DNA from: Bathymodiolus brooksi
Taxonomy: Eukaryota; Mollusca; Bivalvia; Mytilida; Modiolidae
Direction of reading: 5' to 3'
Length of the DNA stretch: 64,000 nucleotides
Assembly: GCA_963680875.1 (NCBI GenBank)
Contig: OY804589.1
Span: forward strand, 3,906,001 to 3,970,000
Shown: positions 47,420 through 58,261 of the stretch, in pieces
Layout of the letters: the number at the start of each line of letters is the position of its first letter
How positions within the stretch are numbered: the stretch's first letter is position 1
Program-made: the position numbers and the translations under genes
The notes under the pieces: generated by a model
Told to the model about the DNA's origin: nothing
Databases searched by the model: none
The model's input: only the letters and a program-made list of their open reading frames with translations

Positions 47420-47572
47420 ACAAACCAATTTTACTGGAAGTATATTCACCATGGGGATCCTTTATGGCGCACCAACCTTTATTACAATGTATCAATTTCA
47501 TTAAATATTTTCCTTCGACAACGCAGGATTTCCATTTGTGCAGAAAAATGAAACATAAACACTGATAGCAAA
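47420..47572 (+). repeat. Dispersed repeat, third copy, part 1
   Basis: Matches 9035-9190 (GGAAGTATATTCACCATGGG, TTTATGGCGCACCA). It continues after the insertion as 48165-48212, and after a second insertion as 49642-49665. Confidence 0.8.
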
Positions 47573-48164
47573 CACAGGCGCATGGGGCATGGATTTCGTT
47601 TCCTTCTTCCCCCCTTTTATCTACTACCCCCCCTTTTTTCAAAATTTTCATAATCATTCGTTTTTTCTTCATTTGACAATATCAGTAGACGTCATACATC
47701 ATGAATAATACGTGTATTCTGTGTCCACAGTTTTTCGACTATCTTATACTGTATCAGGTACTTGTGGACAGGACCCTATGTTGCTCCCTTTTTTTTATAA
47801 GATGTACCCCCCCCCTCCCCCCCCCCCGCCCCCCCCTTTTTTTTTGTTTTTTTTTGGCATCGACTTTTTGTCATATAAACAACATTTTGCAACTTTATAT
47901 GTATCACTGTATGACATATATACAATAAATACAATCAAACAGTAGTTTCTATCCATGCCGGGTTTCTGACATCTTATAAAAAAAAAAAAAAAAAAAAAAA
48001 AAAGGGAGCAACACAGGGTCCTGTCCACAAGTACCTGTGATGACGTCTACTGATATTGTCAAATGAAGAAAAAACGAATGATTATGAAAATTTTGAAAAA
48101 AGGGGGGGGGGGTAGTAGAGAAAAGGGGGAGGAGGAAATGAAATCCATGCCCCATGCGCCTGTG
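47573..48164. mobile_element. 592-bp inverted-repeat element with homopolymer tracts
   Basis: Starts CACAGGCGCATGGGGCATGG and ends CCATGCCCCATGCGCCTGTG; arms of about 200 bp pair across a centre near 47880. ATAGCAAA and ATAACAAA flank it (one mismatch), and the 9190 copy of the target has one such site. The centre has a C-run (47808-47838), a T-run and a 24-base A-run near 47980; each arm also carries a C/G-run. No coding capacity; ORFs here are low-complexity. The CACAGGC terminus resembles the MITE at 38249. Confidence 0.75.
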
Positions 48165-48212
48165 ATAACAAACAACAAATTGAAAATTAAACATATAATA
48201 CCACATTTCGTC
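48165..48212 (+). repeat. Dispersed repeat, third copy, part 2
   Basis: ATAACAAACAACAAATTGAA ... CCACATTTCGTC, matching 9188-9235, between two insertions. Confidence 0.8.
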
Positions 48213-49641
48213 GGATGCCAGACAACTCGGCCCGCGACCAACTCGGACCATAAGCAAGGACAAGTCGGCCCGTAAGCGAGAACTAGTCGGCCCGTATGTT
48301 AAGACAACTCGGACTGTATTATTGTTTTATAATCTTGTTCAATATTTATATGTGTATGATTATTTATTTATTTAAAAGACAATTATTATCTTTTAGTGAA
48401 AATGAATTATTTATTAAATGATAATATTACTTGTGATAAAAATGTGATTAGGACGTGATTTTGTTCTCATAACATGGTCTATTACGTATCATTTACAGGA
48501 ATAAAATTAATATAAAAAATTAAAAATAAATAATTTAAGAAAAAATTATGTAGAGCTTATAAATTATGAAATTTCATACAATCATTATGTATTATTTTTG
48601 TTTAAAAGCTTCATGGTTGTTGGAAAAGTTGCAAATGGGTGTCGTTAAACAAAACATATATTAAAAAAAATTATATCTTAAAGATGACAATATGTAATAT
48701 CAAGTTGTCTTTGATAAATATAAAAATCTTAAAAAATTAAACTGTTAACAGGATTTTGTCAAAATTGGGTTTTGTTGTCCATTAATTCAAAGTTTAATTT
48801 TTTATACATTGTATTTTCGCTACTACATAATTTCTTTTAAATACATGCCTGTCAAATTATTTTTAGTTGCTGAAATATTAAGATATTTTTAATTATTTAA
48901 AATTCTGTTCATTAATTTTCTAATTTTATTTTTGTTTTGAAAATCATTTTATCCACAACTAAGATTTTTTGTTGGAAAGTTGTGTCCGACAGACCCGCCC
49001 TCCATTCATGATGGCTGCTGTGACTAAAAATAGAAATTTATGTTTAGAGTTTTTCTGTGAGATTTTTTTCAGCCAGTCTATTCCGTTTAGGAATGAGATA
49101 AAAATCACATCAAAATCTTTTGCTCAGAAATTGAATTGAAATTACCTTTGTACATAATTTTCCCATGATTGTCAATTTTTAGGATTTATTTTTAGTTGAA
49201 ATACATAGGAAAATCAAATTTTATTTGTTGTGTTTAAATTATGTACAAATAAAAATCACTCATAACAACATAATGAGTAAATAACCAATCAAAATATAGA
49301 CAATTCCGAATGTGTTGGTGTAAAATTTGTAAAAATCTATCCAGAAATAACTTCACAATAATTTTTTGAAAAAAATATGGTTTTGGTTGATTATATAGAG
49401 ATTTTTTTTTACATTTCCCAATACTTTTGACAGATGACTGTATCTTTATGATTTCCGTCAATTTTATTAAAAAAAATAAGTAAGACAACAATAATTATTG
49501 ATGGTCCGAGTAGCCTTTTCATGCGATCCGAGTTGTCTTAACATACGGGCCGGCTAGTCCTCTCTTACGGGTCGACTTGTCCTCGCTTATGGGCCGACTT
49601 GTCTCGGTCCGAGTTGTCCGCGGGCCGAGTTGTCTGGTACC
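48213..49641. mobile_element. 1429-bp TIR element with 9-bp target-site duplication and repeated ACTCGGCC motifs
   Basis: Termini GGATGCCAGACAACTCGGCC and GGCCGAGTTGTCTGGTACC. Each terminal inverted repeat (about 110 bp) is GC-rich and holds four to five direct copies of a TCGGCCCG-type motif (CAACTCGGCCCG, CAACTCGGACC, CAAGTCGGCCCG, CTAGTCGGCCCG, CAACTCGGAC). The roughly 1.2-kb interior is very AT-rich and non-coding; the 85-codon minus ORF at 49234-49491 is composition-driven. CATTTCGTC flanks it at 48204-48212 and 49642-49650, versus a single copy near 9226-9236. A non-autonomous DNA transposon of unassigned superfamily. Confidence 0.85.
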
Positions 49642-49665
49642 CATTTCGTCTATTTTCCGCATTCA

Positions 49666-49867
49666 GGTCGAATAAGCCTCCCGGATCACTTCCGATGTAA
49701 ATAAACCTTACATTTCATTTCTTCAAACGAGTACTTCCTTTATCAAATTATAAATCACGAAAGAAACATAAGTTGGAAACCACACGATAACAAACAAGAC
49801 AGAACATGAAATTCTGTCATAAATTCACTTTGTACTCATGACATCACAAGGCCGAACATCAAATGAT
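49666..49867. other. Short unique spacer
   Basis: No gene. Separates the dispersed repeat from the 80-bp satellite. Confidence 0.5.
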
Positions 49868-51117
49868 TAGTGAAGTAGTCACGTGATGTGTAGACAGCAC
49901 CGCAGTGGTCTGGTGTGACATGATGTACCTGTAGTCTAGTCAATCATGAGTGAAGTGGTCACGTGATGTGTAGACTGCACTGCAGTGGTCTGGTGTGACA
50001 TGATGTACCTGTAGTCTAGTCAATCATTAGTGAAGTGGTCACGTGATGTGTAGACTGCACCGCAGTGGTCTGGTGTGACATGATGTACCTGTAGTCTAGT
50101 CAATCATTAGTGAAGTGGTCATGTGATGTGTAGACTGCACTGCAGTGGTCTGGTGTGACATGATGTACCTGTAGTCTAGTCAATCATTAGTGAAGTGGTC
50201 ACGTGATGTGCAGACTGCACTGCAGTGGTCTGGTGTGACATGATGTACCTGTAGTCTAGTCAATCATTAGTGAAGTGGTCATGTGATGTGTTGACTGCAC
50301 CGCAGTGGTCTGGTGTGACATGATGTACCTGTAGTCTAGTCAATCATTAGTGAAGTGGTCACGTGATGTGTAGTCTGCACTGCAGTGGTCTGGTGTGACA
50401 TGATGTACCTGTAGTCTAGTCAATCATTAGTGAAGTGGTCACCGGATGTGTAGACTGCACTGCAGTGGTCTGGTGTGACATGATGCACCTGTAGTCTAGT
50501 CAATCATTAGTGAAGTGATCAGGTGATGTGTAGACTCCACCGCAGTGGTCTGGTGTGACATGATGTACCTGTAGTCTAGTCAATCATTAGTGAAGTGGTC
50601 ACGTGATGTGTAGACTGCACTGCAGTGGTCTGGTGTGACATGATGTACCTGTAGTCTAGTCAATCATTAGTAAAGTGATCATGTGATGTGTAGACTGCAC
50701 TGCAGTGGTCTGGTGTGACATGATGTACCTGTAGTCTAGTCAATCATTAGTGAAGTGGTCACGTGATGTGTAGACTGCACTGCAGTGGTCTGTTGTGACA
50801 TGATGTACCTGTAGTCTAGTCAATCATTAGTGAAGTGGTCACGTGATGTGTAGATTGCACTGCAGTGGTCTAGTGTGACATGATGTACCTGTAGTCTAGT
50901 CAATCGTTAGTGAAGTGGTCACGTGATGTGTAGACTGCACCGCAGAGGGCTGGTGTGACATGATGTACCTGTAGTCTAGTCAATCATTAGTGAAGTGGTC
51001 ACGTGAGGTGTAGACTGCACTGCAGTGGTCTGGTGTGACATGATGTACCTGTAGTCTAGTCAATCATTAGTGAAGTGGTCACGTGATGTGTAGACGGCAC
51101 TGCAGTGGTCTGGTGTG
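49868..51117. repeat. 80-bp satellite, left block (about 15.6 copies)
   Basis: Monomer ACATGATGTACCTGTAGTCT, AGTCAATCATTAGTGAAGTG, GTCACGTGATGTGTAGACTG, CACTGCAGTGGTCTGGTGTG. Exact 80-bp period with few indels. It is cut at GGTGTG by the LTR element and resumes at 55662. Confidence 0.97.
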
Positions 51118-52047
51118 TGTAAAGAAGCAAGTTCTTTGGATTGTCAGGTGACCAATGTCATATAACACTATATTAAACATATAAATTTAATGAACAAAAC
51201 ATAATAAAAATAAACACAAAACAAATGGTATATGGAATGAAATGTACACAATATTACAAGAATCACAACACTGAACATAAACGATATTCATTAAAAACAC
51301 TGAACAAATATAATGCATATATAAACGATATGCATTTTTACAGCCGAAGACATACCATCCTGCACGTACGCATTCCTGGTACTGTAGAAATTCACTAATT
51401 GAACTGGGTTGTTCCCCTTGGATAATTTATAAATACGGACGGAATAATTTCACATAACTATAGATTCTAAATTGATGTCAAGGACACTAGATGATTAATA
51501 TATCGTTTCACTATTGTATCCAGCGAACACATGACTAATATGACTGCATAAATATAATGTGTTCAGCACGGACTTCTCGGGTTGTAATTACGGACTCTAA
51601 AACTCCAAATTTATGACGGCATTTAACGATAAATAATATCACCGATGCTGGGCGTTGTGACATCAATTTATATACACCAAAACCGGTACCATTTCAACAT
51701 AGACACCATTTACACCGACAGCAAACTTTCCTACACGCACACCAAAAACCAGGCATAAAAACCCCTGAGTGTAATGAACCTTCGCCTATGAATATCCATG
51801 TCCTGTATTTGACAATTGTAATACTCAAACTGCCTGTTCCTCACTTTACTTAAACACAAAGCGTGTGCTCCACTCAAAATACATGTGCCGACTGACTTTC
51901 AACTCACCTTGTTTAAATCTCATGGGTAACCGTACTACGTGCTAAGCTATCGGTCTGTTTGACTTTTCTATCGGTGTTAGTGGAAAATATAACCATATTA
52001 AATTATCCAATATATAATATATAAATACATAATGCAAGTTCGTTACA
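51118..52047 (-). repeat. 3' LTR of the Ty3/gypsy element
   Basis: 930 bp, starting TGTAACGAACTTGC and ending in TTCTTTACA (minus-strand sense), i.e. TG...CA. It differs from the 54734-55661 LTR at about a dozen positions by eye. GTGTG lies at 51113-51117 and again at 55662-55666, a 5-bp duplication. A purine tract, AGGAAAGGGACG, lies just before it at 52048-52060, as expected for the plus-strand primer. Confidence 0.95.
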
Positions 52048-52210
52048 TACGTCCCTTTCCTAAAGACCATTTAGTCCGACCAGCCAAACGAACTTCAAAC
52101 AAATATCTGAAATTACAATGTAAATAAGGTTAAAATAAAACTCTGTAAACATATCATCACACTCAAATGTGAAAATATAAACAACTGTAAATGTAACACT
52201 CAGGGGATAA

Positions 52211-52832
52211 CTAAATATCATCACATCTAGATAATACATCTGCAACAATTTTCGTCTTGCCTGCAATGTAAGAAATAGTAAAACTGAATTCTTGAATTAT
52301 CAAACTCCAACGCAGTAACCGCTGATTTCATCTTATGTAGCCACTGTAAAGGGGCATGCTGTGTTAATAGTGAACTCTTTACCCTCAAGAAAATTTCTCA
52401 GTGTTTTTACCGCCCAAATAATGGCAAAACACTCCTTTTCTACCACTGCATAGTTGCATTCAGCTCCGGACAGCTTCTTACTGATAAACAAAATCGGATG
52501 TCGCCCATCGTCGAACTCTTGCTCAAGCACAGCTCCCATACCCTTTCCTGATGCATCAGTCTGCAAAATAAACTTCTTAGAAAAATCTGGACTCCGTAAA
52601 ACAGGGTCACTACAAATACAATCCTTCAATTTGTCAAATGCTTTCTGTGTTGTATCTGACCATTTATCTTCGTTTGGTACGTTTTTCTTTGTGAGGTCAG
52701 TTAAAGGTACTGATATGTCTGAAAACTGTGGTATGAACTGTCTATAAAAACCTATAAGACCTAAAAATGACCGGATTTGTTTCTTTGTAACAGGAACCGG
52801 AAACTGTCGAATAGCAGAAACCTTATCTTTTT
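52211..52832 (-). pseudogene. pol remnant: RT thumb and RNase H
   Basis: From about 52830 one frame reads KDKVSAIRQFPVPVTKKQIR then SFLGLIGFYRQFIPQFSD, the region after the RT active site in Ty3/gypsy elements. RNase H follows: FILQTDASGKGMGAVLEQEF (first catalytic Asp), ILFISKKLSGAECNYAVVEK (Glu). After GKEFTI a two-base loss breaks the frame, so the ORF stops at 52333. Other frames then carry PLQWLHKMKS and SYIAGKTKIVADVLSRCDDI to a TAG at 52211-52213. No integrase follows; the 3' LTR begins about 165 bp on. Confidence 0.9.
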
Positions 52833-54578
52833 ATTTCCAAGATGACCAGCTAACGGAATGTCATGCCCTAACTTAAGTATCATGTCTCTTAATTGCCTTA
52901 GCAACACAATTTGGTGAATACTTTCACCACTTGGCTTACTGTACACTCTATATAGTAAATCGGACAAATAAACAAAGTATGATGACTGATTTTCATTGTG
53001 TTCTTCACTAACATACGATCTTACCTTATCTAAAGTTGTGTCTGTCTTCTGTAAGTCTATCAGCTGTTTTCTGTCACAAATCTTGAATTCTTGAGATATA
53101 TCTGAAAAATCTATAGGATGAGTTATGGATGTATCATTACTAAACCTTTCGGTGGTCTCGTCTATTTTCCTATCTGCTTCATCCTGCTTCTTCTTTCTAA
53201 ATCGAGTCTTAACTGCATTAAAAGGAACTGGCTCTTCTGAAGCAAAAATATCTCTACCTCCAGTCACAGGAACCTCTTCAATACTATGTGGCACAGATGT
53301 ATTCACATAGTTACCTACTACAAGATCTGCAAACGGTGTATCTAAAATTAGTGCTACAATGTCACCTGAAATAAAAGGAGTAGATACATTAATGTACACC
53401 TCAGGACACTGCTTTACCGTACCATCCGCTAAACATATATCCCTAGTATGACCTGTCAAATGATCAGTGTTAGTAAACTTACTGTGAACAAATACAGTAG
53501 AACATCCCGTATCTCTTAAAACAGATACATCATCGTTATTAATCTGACATTCAACAATATCAAGTCCATGCACTTGTACTTTATTGCCATTACACGAGAT
53601 ACCTGGTAGTTTTACAGTTACACCACTATTATAGCCATCAAGAGTATGTTCATGCTGAGTTTGTATACATAAGCCAAACTTACCTTGTTTATGTCCACTC
53701 TGTGCTGGCTTCCTTGGCTTTGAAGGACAATTCGTTGCAATATGTCCTGCTTTCTGACAAATAAAACAAGTTCTAGTCTCTGCTTGTTTTTCTTTGTACT
53801 GAAAGCTCTTACCTGGATGTTTTGGTTGGTCTGGTTTACTTACATGTTCATTCTTGTGAGCTTGCTGAAACGCTTCTGCTTTCTCAATCAGCTCATAAAC
53901 AGTTTTTGGCTTCTGTTCTTTTATCCAAAGTTTTAACTCTTTACTACAACTTACCATTAACTGTTCTCTTGCGACTAAATCAGCAAACTTTGCAAAATCA
54001 TTACCTATCTCTTCGCGTTCTAACCAATGCCCTAGAAAACCAACTAATCGAACAGCAAATTCCTTAAATGATTCATCTGAAAGCTGACTTGAGTTTCTGA
54101 ACTTTTCCCTATATGCCGCAGCAGTAAGCTCATATCTAGACAAAATAGCAGTTTTAATTTCGTCATAATTTCTACTGTCCTCGTCTGGCAATCTAGAAAA
54201 TGCTTCTAAAGCTTTCCCACAAAGCAAAGGGACTAATCGCAGGGCCCATTCAAGCTTGGGTATTTTATGAAGTGCTGCTAACTTTTCAAAAGACTTCAAA
54301 AACACATCTGGGTCTTGACCTTGATAACATTTGGGAAGTTTTGACTTCAAATTGGGAGTAGAATAAGGTTGAACATTACCATGGGCTAATTCTTTCTCTC
54401 TAAGTTCTAAATCTCTTAATTTTACCTCTCTTTCCATCTCTATTTTTCTCATCTCTCTCTCAGCTGCTCTGTCTTCCCTCTCTGTAGCCTGCATATTCTT
54501 TAACAATTCTAGGCATACCTCTAACTTTTCACCCTTGTCTAACAACTCTGATACCCACTTTGGCAATCCACTAGCCAT
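52761..54578 (-). CDS. Gag-protease polyprotein with integrase zinc-binding N-terminus
   Basis: I use MASGLPKW at 54578 as the start rather than the upstream Met at 54644, whose extra 22 residues are AT-driven. Residues 20-70 form a charged coiled coil. About 80-235 is a capsid region with the SCAN-like stretch ALEAFSRLPDEDSRNYDEIK ... SFKEFAVRLVGFLGHWLE. The CCHC knuckle CFICQKAGHIATNC is at 271-284. The aspartic protease has LRDTGCSTVFV (DTG at 356-358). Near the end LLYRVY ... HDIPLAGHLGNKK (His 572 and 579) is the first half of the integrase HHCC finger; the Cys pair is gone. The last 20 residues are out-of-frame RT sequence past the deletion. The ORF is otherwise intact. Confidence 0.93.
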   Translation of the reverse strand: MASGLPKWVSELLDKGEKLEVCLELLKNMQATEREDRAAEREMRKIEMEREVKLRDLELREKELAHGNVQPYSTPNLKSKLPKCYQGQDPDVFLKSFEKLAALHKIPKLEWALRLVPLLCGKALEAFSRLPDEDSRNYDEIKTAILSRYELTAAAYREKFRNSSQLSDESFKEFAVRLVGFLGHWLEREEIGNDFAKFADLVAREQLMVSCSKELKLWIKEQKPKTVYELIEKAEAFQQAHKNEHVSKPDQPKHPGKSFQYKEKQAETRTCFICQKAGHIATNCPSKPRKPAQSGHKQGKFGLCIQTQHEHTLDGYNSGVTVKLPGISCNGNKVQVHGLDIVECQINNDDVSVLRDTGCSTVFVHSKFTNTDHLTGHTRDICLADGTVKQCPEVYINVSTPFISGDIVALILDTPFADLVVGNYVNTSVPHSIEEVPVTGGRDIFASEEPVPFNAVKTRFRKKKQDEADRKIDETTERFSNDTSITHPIDFSDISQEFKICDRKQLIDLQKTDTTLDKVRSYVSEEHNENQSSYFVYLSDLLYRVYSKPSGESIHQIVLLRQLRDMILKLGHDIPLAGHLGNKKIRFLLFDSFRFLLQRNKSGHF

Positions 54579-54712
54579 GTTATACAATGCAAAATACAAA
54601 TACACAAAATAAATGAACAAATATAAATGACAATTAATCATCAATAATATATGTCAAAATAACTGTTCTTGTCAACCTTGACAACTGTCTAATATAACTA
54701 TTGGCACAGTGA

Positions 54713-54732
54713 GAATCCCACCGCTGCCACCA
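54713..54732 (-). promoter_or_regulatory. Primer-binding site, tRNA-Leu type
   Basis: TGGTGGCAGCGGTGGGATTC in minus-strand sense, one base after the 5' LTR. It is complementary to a tRNA 3' end GAATCCCACCGCTGCCACCA, which matches animal tRNA-Leu acceptor/T-arm sequence with CCA. Confidence 0.85.
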
Positions 54733-54733
54733 T

Positions 54734-55661
54734 TGTAAAGAAGTAAGTTCTTTGGATTGTCAGGTGGCCAATGTCATATAACACAATATTAAACATATAA
54801 ATTTAATGAACAAAACATAATAAAAATAAACACAAAACAAATGGTATATGGAATGAAATGTACACAATATTACAAGAATCACAACACTGAACATAAACGA
54901 TATTCATTCAAAACACTGAACAAATATAATGCATATATAAACGATATGCATTTTTACAGCCGGAGACATACCATCCTGCACGTACGCATTCCTGGTACTG
55001 TAGAAATTCACTAATTGAACTGGGTTGTTCCCCTTGGATAATTTATAAATACGGACGAATAATTTCACATAACTATAGATTCTAAATTGATGTCGAGGAC
55101 ACTAGATGATTAATATATCGTTTCACTATTGTATCCAGCGAACCATGACTAATATGACTGCATAAATATAATGTGTTCAGCACGGACTTCTCGGGTTGTA
55201 ATTACGGACTCTAAAACTCCAAATTTATGACGGCATTTAACGATAAATAATATCACCGATGCTGGGCGTTGTGACATCAATTTATATACACCAAAACCGG
55301 TACCATGTCAACATAGACACCATTTACACCGACAGCAAACTTTCCTATACGCACACCAAAAACCAGGCATAAAAACCCCTGAGTGTAATGAACCTTCGCC
55401 TATGAATATCCATGTCCTGTATTTGACAATTGTAATACTCAAACTGCCTGTTCCTCACTTTACTTAAACACAAAGCGTGTGCTCCACTCAAAATACATGT
55501 GCCGACTGACTTTCAACTCACCTTGTTTAAATCTCATGGGTAACCGTACTACGTGCTAAACTATCGGTCTGTTTGACTTTTCTATCGGTGTTAGTGGAAA
55601 ATATAACCATATTAAATTATCCAATATATAATATATAAATACATAATGCAAGTTCGTTACA
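54734..55661 (-). repeat. 5' LTR of the Ty3/gypsy element
   Basis: 928 bp, TG...CA ends, nearly identical to the other LTR (about 98-99% by eye). The low divergence implies a recent insertion. Confidence 0.95.
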
Positions 55662-57133
55662 GTGTGACATGATGTACCTGTAGTCTAGTCAATCATTAGT
55701 GAAGTGGTCACGTGACGTGTAGACTGCACTGCAGTGGTCTAGTGTGACATGATGTACAGCTGTACCTGTAGTCTAGTCAATCATTAGTGAAGTGATCACG
55801 TGATGTGTAGATTGCACTGTAGTGGTCTGGTGTGACATGATGTACCTGTAGTCTTGTCAATCATTAGTGAAGTGATCATGTGATGTGTAGACTGCACTGC
55901 AGTGGTCTGGTGTGACATGATGTACCTGTAGTCTAGTCAATCATTAGTGAAGTGGTCACGTGATGTGTAGATTGCACTGCAGTGGTCTGGTGTGACATGA
56001 TGTACCTGTAGTCTAGTCAATCATTAGTGAAGTGGTCACGTGATGTGTAGACTGCACCGCAGTGGTCTGGTGTGACATGATGTACCTGTAGTCTAGTCAA
56101 TCATTAGTGAAGTGGTCACGTGATGTGTAGACTGCACTGCAGTGGTCTGGTGTGACATGATGTACCTGTAGTCTAGTCAATCATTAGTGAAGTGGTCACG
56201 TGATGTGTAGACTGCACTGCAGTGGTCTGGTGTGACATGATGTACCTGTAGTCTAGTCAATCATTAGTGAAGTGGTCACGTGATGTGTAGACTGAACTGC
56301 AGTGGTCTGGTGTGACATGATGTACCTGTAGTCTAGTCAATCATTAGTGAAGTGGTCACGTGATGTGTAGACTGCACTGCAGTGGTGTGGTGTGACATGA
56401 TGTACCTGTAGTCTAGTCAATCATTAGTGAAGTGGTCACGTGATGTGTAGACTGCACTGCAGTGGTCTGGTGTGACATGATGTACCTGTAGTCTAGTCAA
56501 TCATTAGTGAAGTGGTCACGTGATGTGTAGACTGCACTGCAGTGGTCTGGTGTGACATGATGTACCTGTAGTCTAGTCAATCATTAGTGAAGTGGTCACG
56601 TGATGTGTAGACTGCACTGCAGTGGTCTGGTGTGACATGATGTACCTGTAGTCTAGTCAATCATTAGTGAAGTGGTCACGTGATGTGTAGACTGAACTGC
56701 AGTGGTCTGGTGTGACATGATGTACCTGTAGTCTAGTCAATCATTAGTGAAGTGGTCACGTGATGTGTAGACTGCACTGCAGTGGTGTGGTGTGACATGA
56801 TGTACGTGTAGTCTAGTCAATCATTAGTGAAGTGGTCACGTGATGTGTAGACTGCACTGCAGTGGTCTGGTGTGACATGATGTACCTGTAGTCTAGTCAA
56901 TCATTAGTGAAGTGGTCACGTGATGTGTAGACTGCACTGCAGTGGTCTGGTGTGACATGATGTACCTGTAGTCTAGTCAATCATTAGTGAAGTGGTCACG
57001 TGATGTGTAGACTGCACTGCAGTGGTCTGGTGTGACATGATGTACCTGTAGTCTAGTCAATCATTATTGAATTGGTCACGTGATGTGTAGACTGCAATGC
57101 AGTGGTCTGGTGTGACATGATGTACCTGTAGTC
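55662..57133. repeat. 80-bp satellite, right block (about 18 copies)
   Basis: Same monomer as 49868-51117. Variants ACTGAACTGC (56291, 56691) and GTGGTGTGGTG (56384, 56784) recur exactly 400 bp apart, a five-monomer higher-order duplication. One early unit has an extra AGCTGTACCT insertion near 55757. Confidence 0.97.
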
Positions 57134-57461
57134 TACAGTCTCATGTGTCAAGATCAACCTACACTACTCACGTAACAAAAACAGCTGAAAAAGATCAAAG
57201 GTTTTATGTTTTATATGACAAAATTGTGTAATGAATCGTGATGATCTCTTCTATTTTCTAAACCAGTAATTTGAGTAAAGGTGGTCAGTAAAACCCTAGA
57301 AGTATTTTTTCTAGTATAGGGCTGGAACATGATTTTGTAATTAATCTACTTATTATATAGCCTGTATAAGGTAACAGTGTGGAAATTACATGTAGGGTAA
57401 CTGTGTCCAAAACACATTTATTTGATAATTGAAATACAAAATGAGGTGTGAAGCCAGCACT
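57134..57461. other. Non-coding spacer
   Basis: No gene or repeat recognised. Confidence 0.5.
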
Positions 57462-57540
57462 TAGTCTGAGATTCCTCTGCCGTCCGACGGCTTTTTATTC
57501 GACTTGCTGGAGCCGTAGGACGTCAGAGCGCACTCCATAA
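57462..57540. mobile_element. One-ended relative of the 26478 MITE
   Basis: TAGTCTGAGATTCCTCTGCC then GTCCGACGGC matches the 26478 terminus (TAGTCCGAGATTCCTCTGTC) with a similar palindromic GACGGC-type motif following. No right end is seen. Confidence 0.5.
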
Positions 57541-57696
57541 GGTAAACAGCGGATTTGCCATTCCAACTCTGGGTCGGCACATTTCCACGTTTCGTGGCTA
57601 TTGGATTTTATTTTCTATCCGAAACCCTTATATAAATCGCTTCACCAATCATTTTTCTATTCAGTCATAACCATCTTACTCTCAGAAAGTGGTGTT

Positions 57697-58252
57697 ACAC
57701 TCGGAATACAGCACGATTTTCACATAGACTATCATTTCGCCATTTCAGTTTGCAGAACCTGTTGTGAATTTTTTCAAAAGGAAGATTATCTCTTTTCAAG
57801 TCTTTCTGTGAAAAATCACTAATCCAAATTTCAGATCCATAAGTTGTAATTGGTCTTATGAGTGTATGAAATAACTTTAATTTTAGTTTAATACTGGAAA
57901 ATTCAAAGTCTAGTATCTTAGATTTTAAACTTAATACGGCTTTTAAGCCTTTGTTCAACATGTGTTCCGCAGCATTTTTCAGGTTACCATTGTATGACAA
58001 AATTACTCCAAGGTATTTGTATTTTTCTACAGCTTCAATATGTTGGTTATCAATAGTAAAATTAAATTGAGACAATTTTCTCTTGCCTTTACTAAACACC
58101 ATTACTTTAGTTTTTGTAACATTGATTTTTAACTTCCACCTATTACAATAAGAGTTTAAACTGTCAAGACAGGATTGCAGGCCCTTCTCGCTTTCTGATA
58201 ATAGAATTAAATCATAATTGGAATGGAATTGACAATTTTCCGCATATTTAAC
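57697..58252 (-). pseudogene. LINE reverse-transcriptase C-terminal fragment
   Basis: About 185 codons: YDLILLSESEKGLQSCLDSL (just after the catalytic motif, here degraded), NRWKLKINVTKTKVMVFSKG, YKYLGVILSYNGNLKNAAEH, then HTLIRPITTYGSEIW. This is the RT palm/thumb of a non-LTR element from a different lineage than the two longer LINEs. It is truncated on the N-terminal side, where it joins SINE sequence at about 58255, and lost past 57697. The first residues of the open frame derive from the SINE. Confidence 0.85.
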
Positions 58253-58261
58253 AGGGTCGGG

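Larger units (their letters stand above)
51118..55661 (-). mobile_element. Ty3/gypsy retrotransposon of Gmr1-like type, internally deleted
   Basis: 4.5 kb on the minus strand: 5' LTR (55661-54734), a tRNA-Leu-like primer site (54732-54713), Gag-protease and an integrase N-terminus in one ORF (54578-52761), then, after a deletion junction near 52830, RT thumb and RNase H (52830-52211), a polypurine tract and the 3' LTR. It is inserted in the 80-bp satellite with a 5-bp duplication, GTGTG. Integrase sequence before RT and RNase H as the last domain match the Gmr1-like gypsy group, as does the SCAN-like Gag. Most of integrase and the RT fingers and palm are missing, so it cannot move on its own. 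Confidence 0.9.

Noticed and set aside
47701..48263. Poly-Pro, poly-Phe and poly-Gly ORFs
   Set aside because: They translate homopolymer tracts of the inverted-repeat element at 47573-48164.
49868..57133. CRISPR-like array
   Set aside because: Monomers are contiguous 80-bp near-identical units with no unique spacers, in an animal genome.
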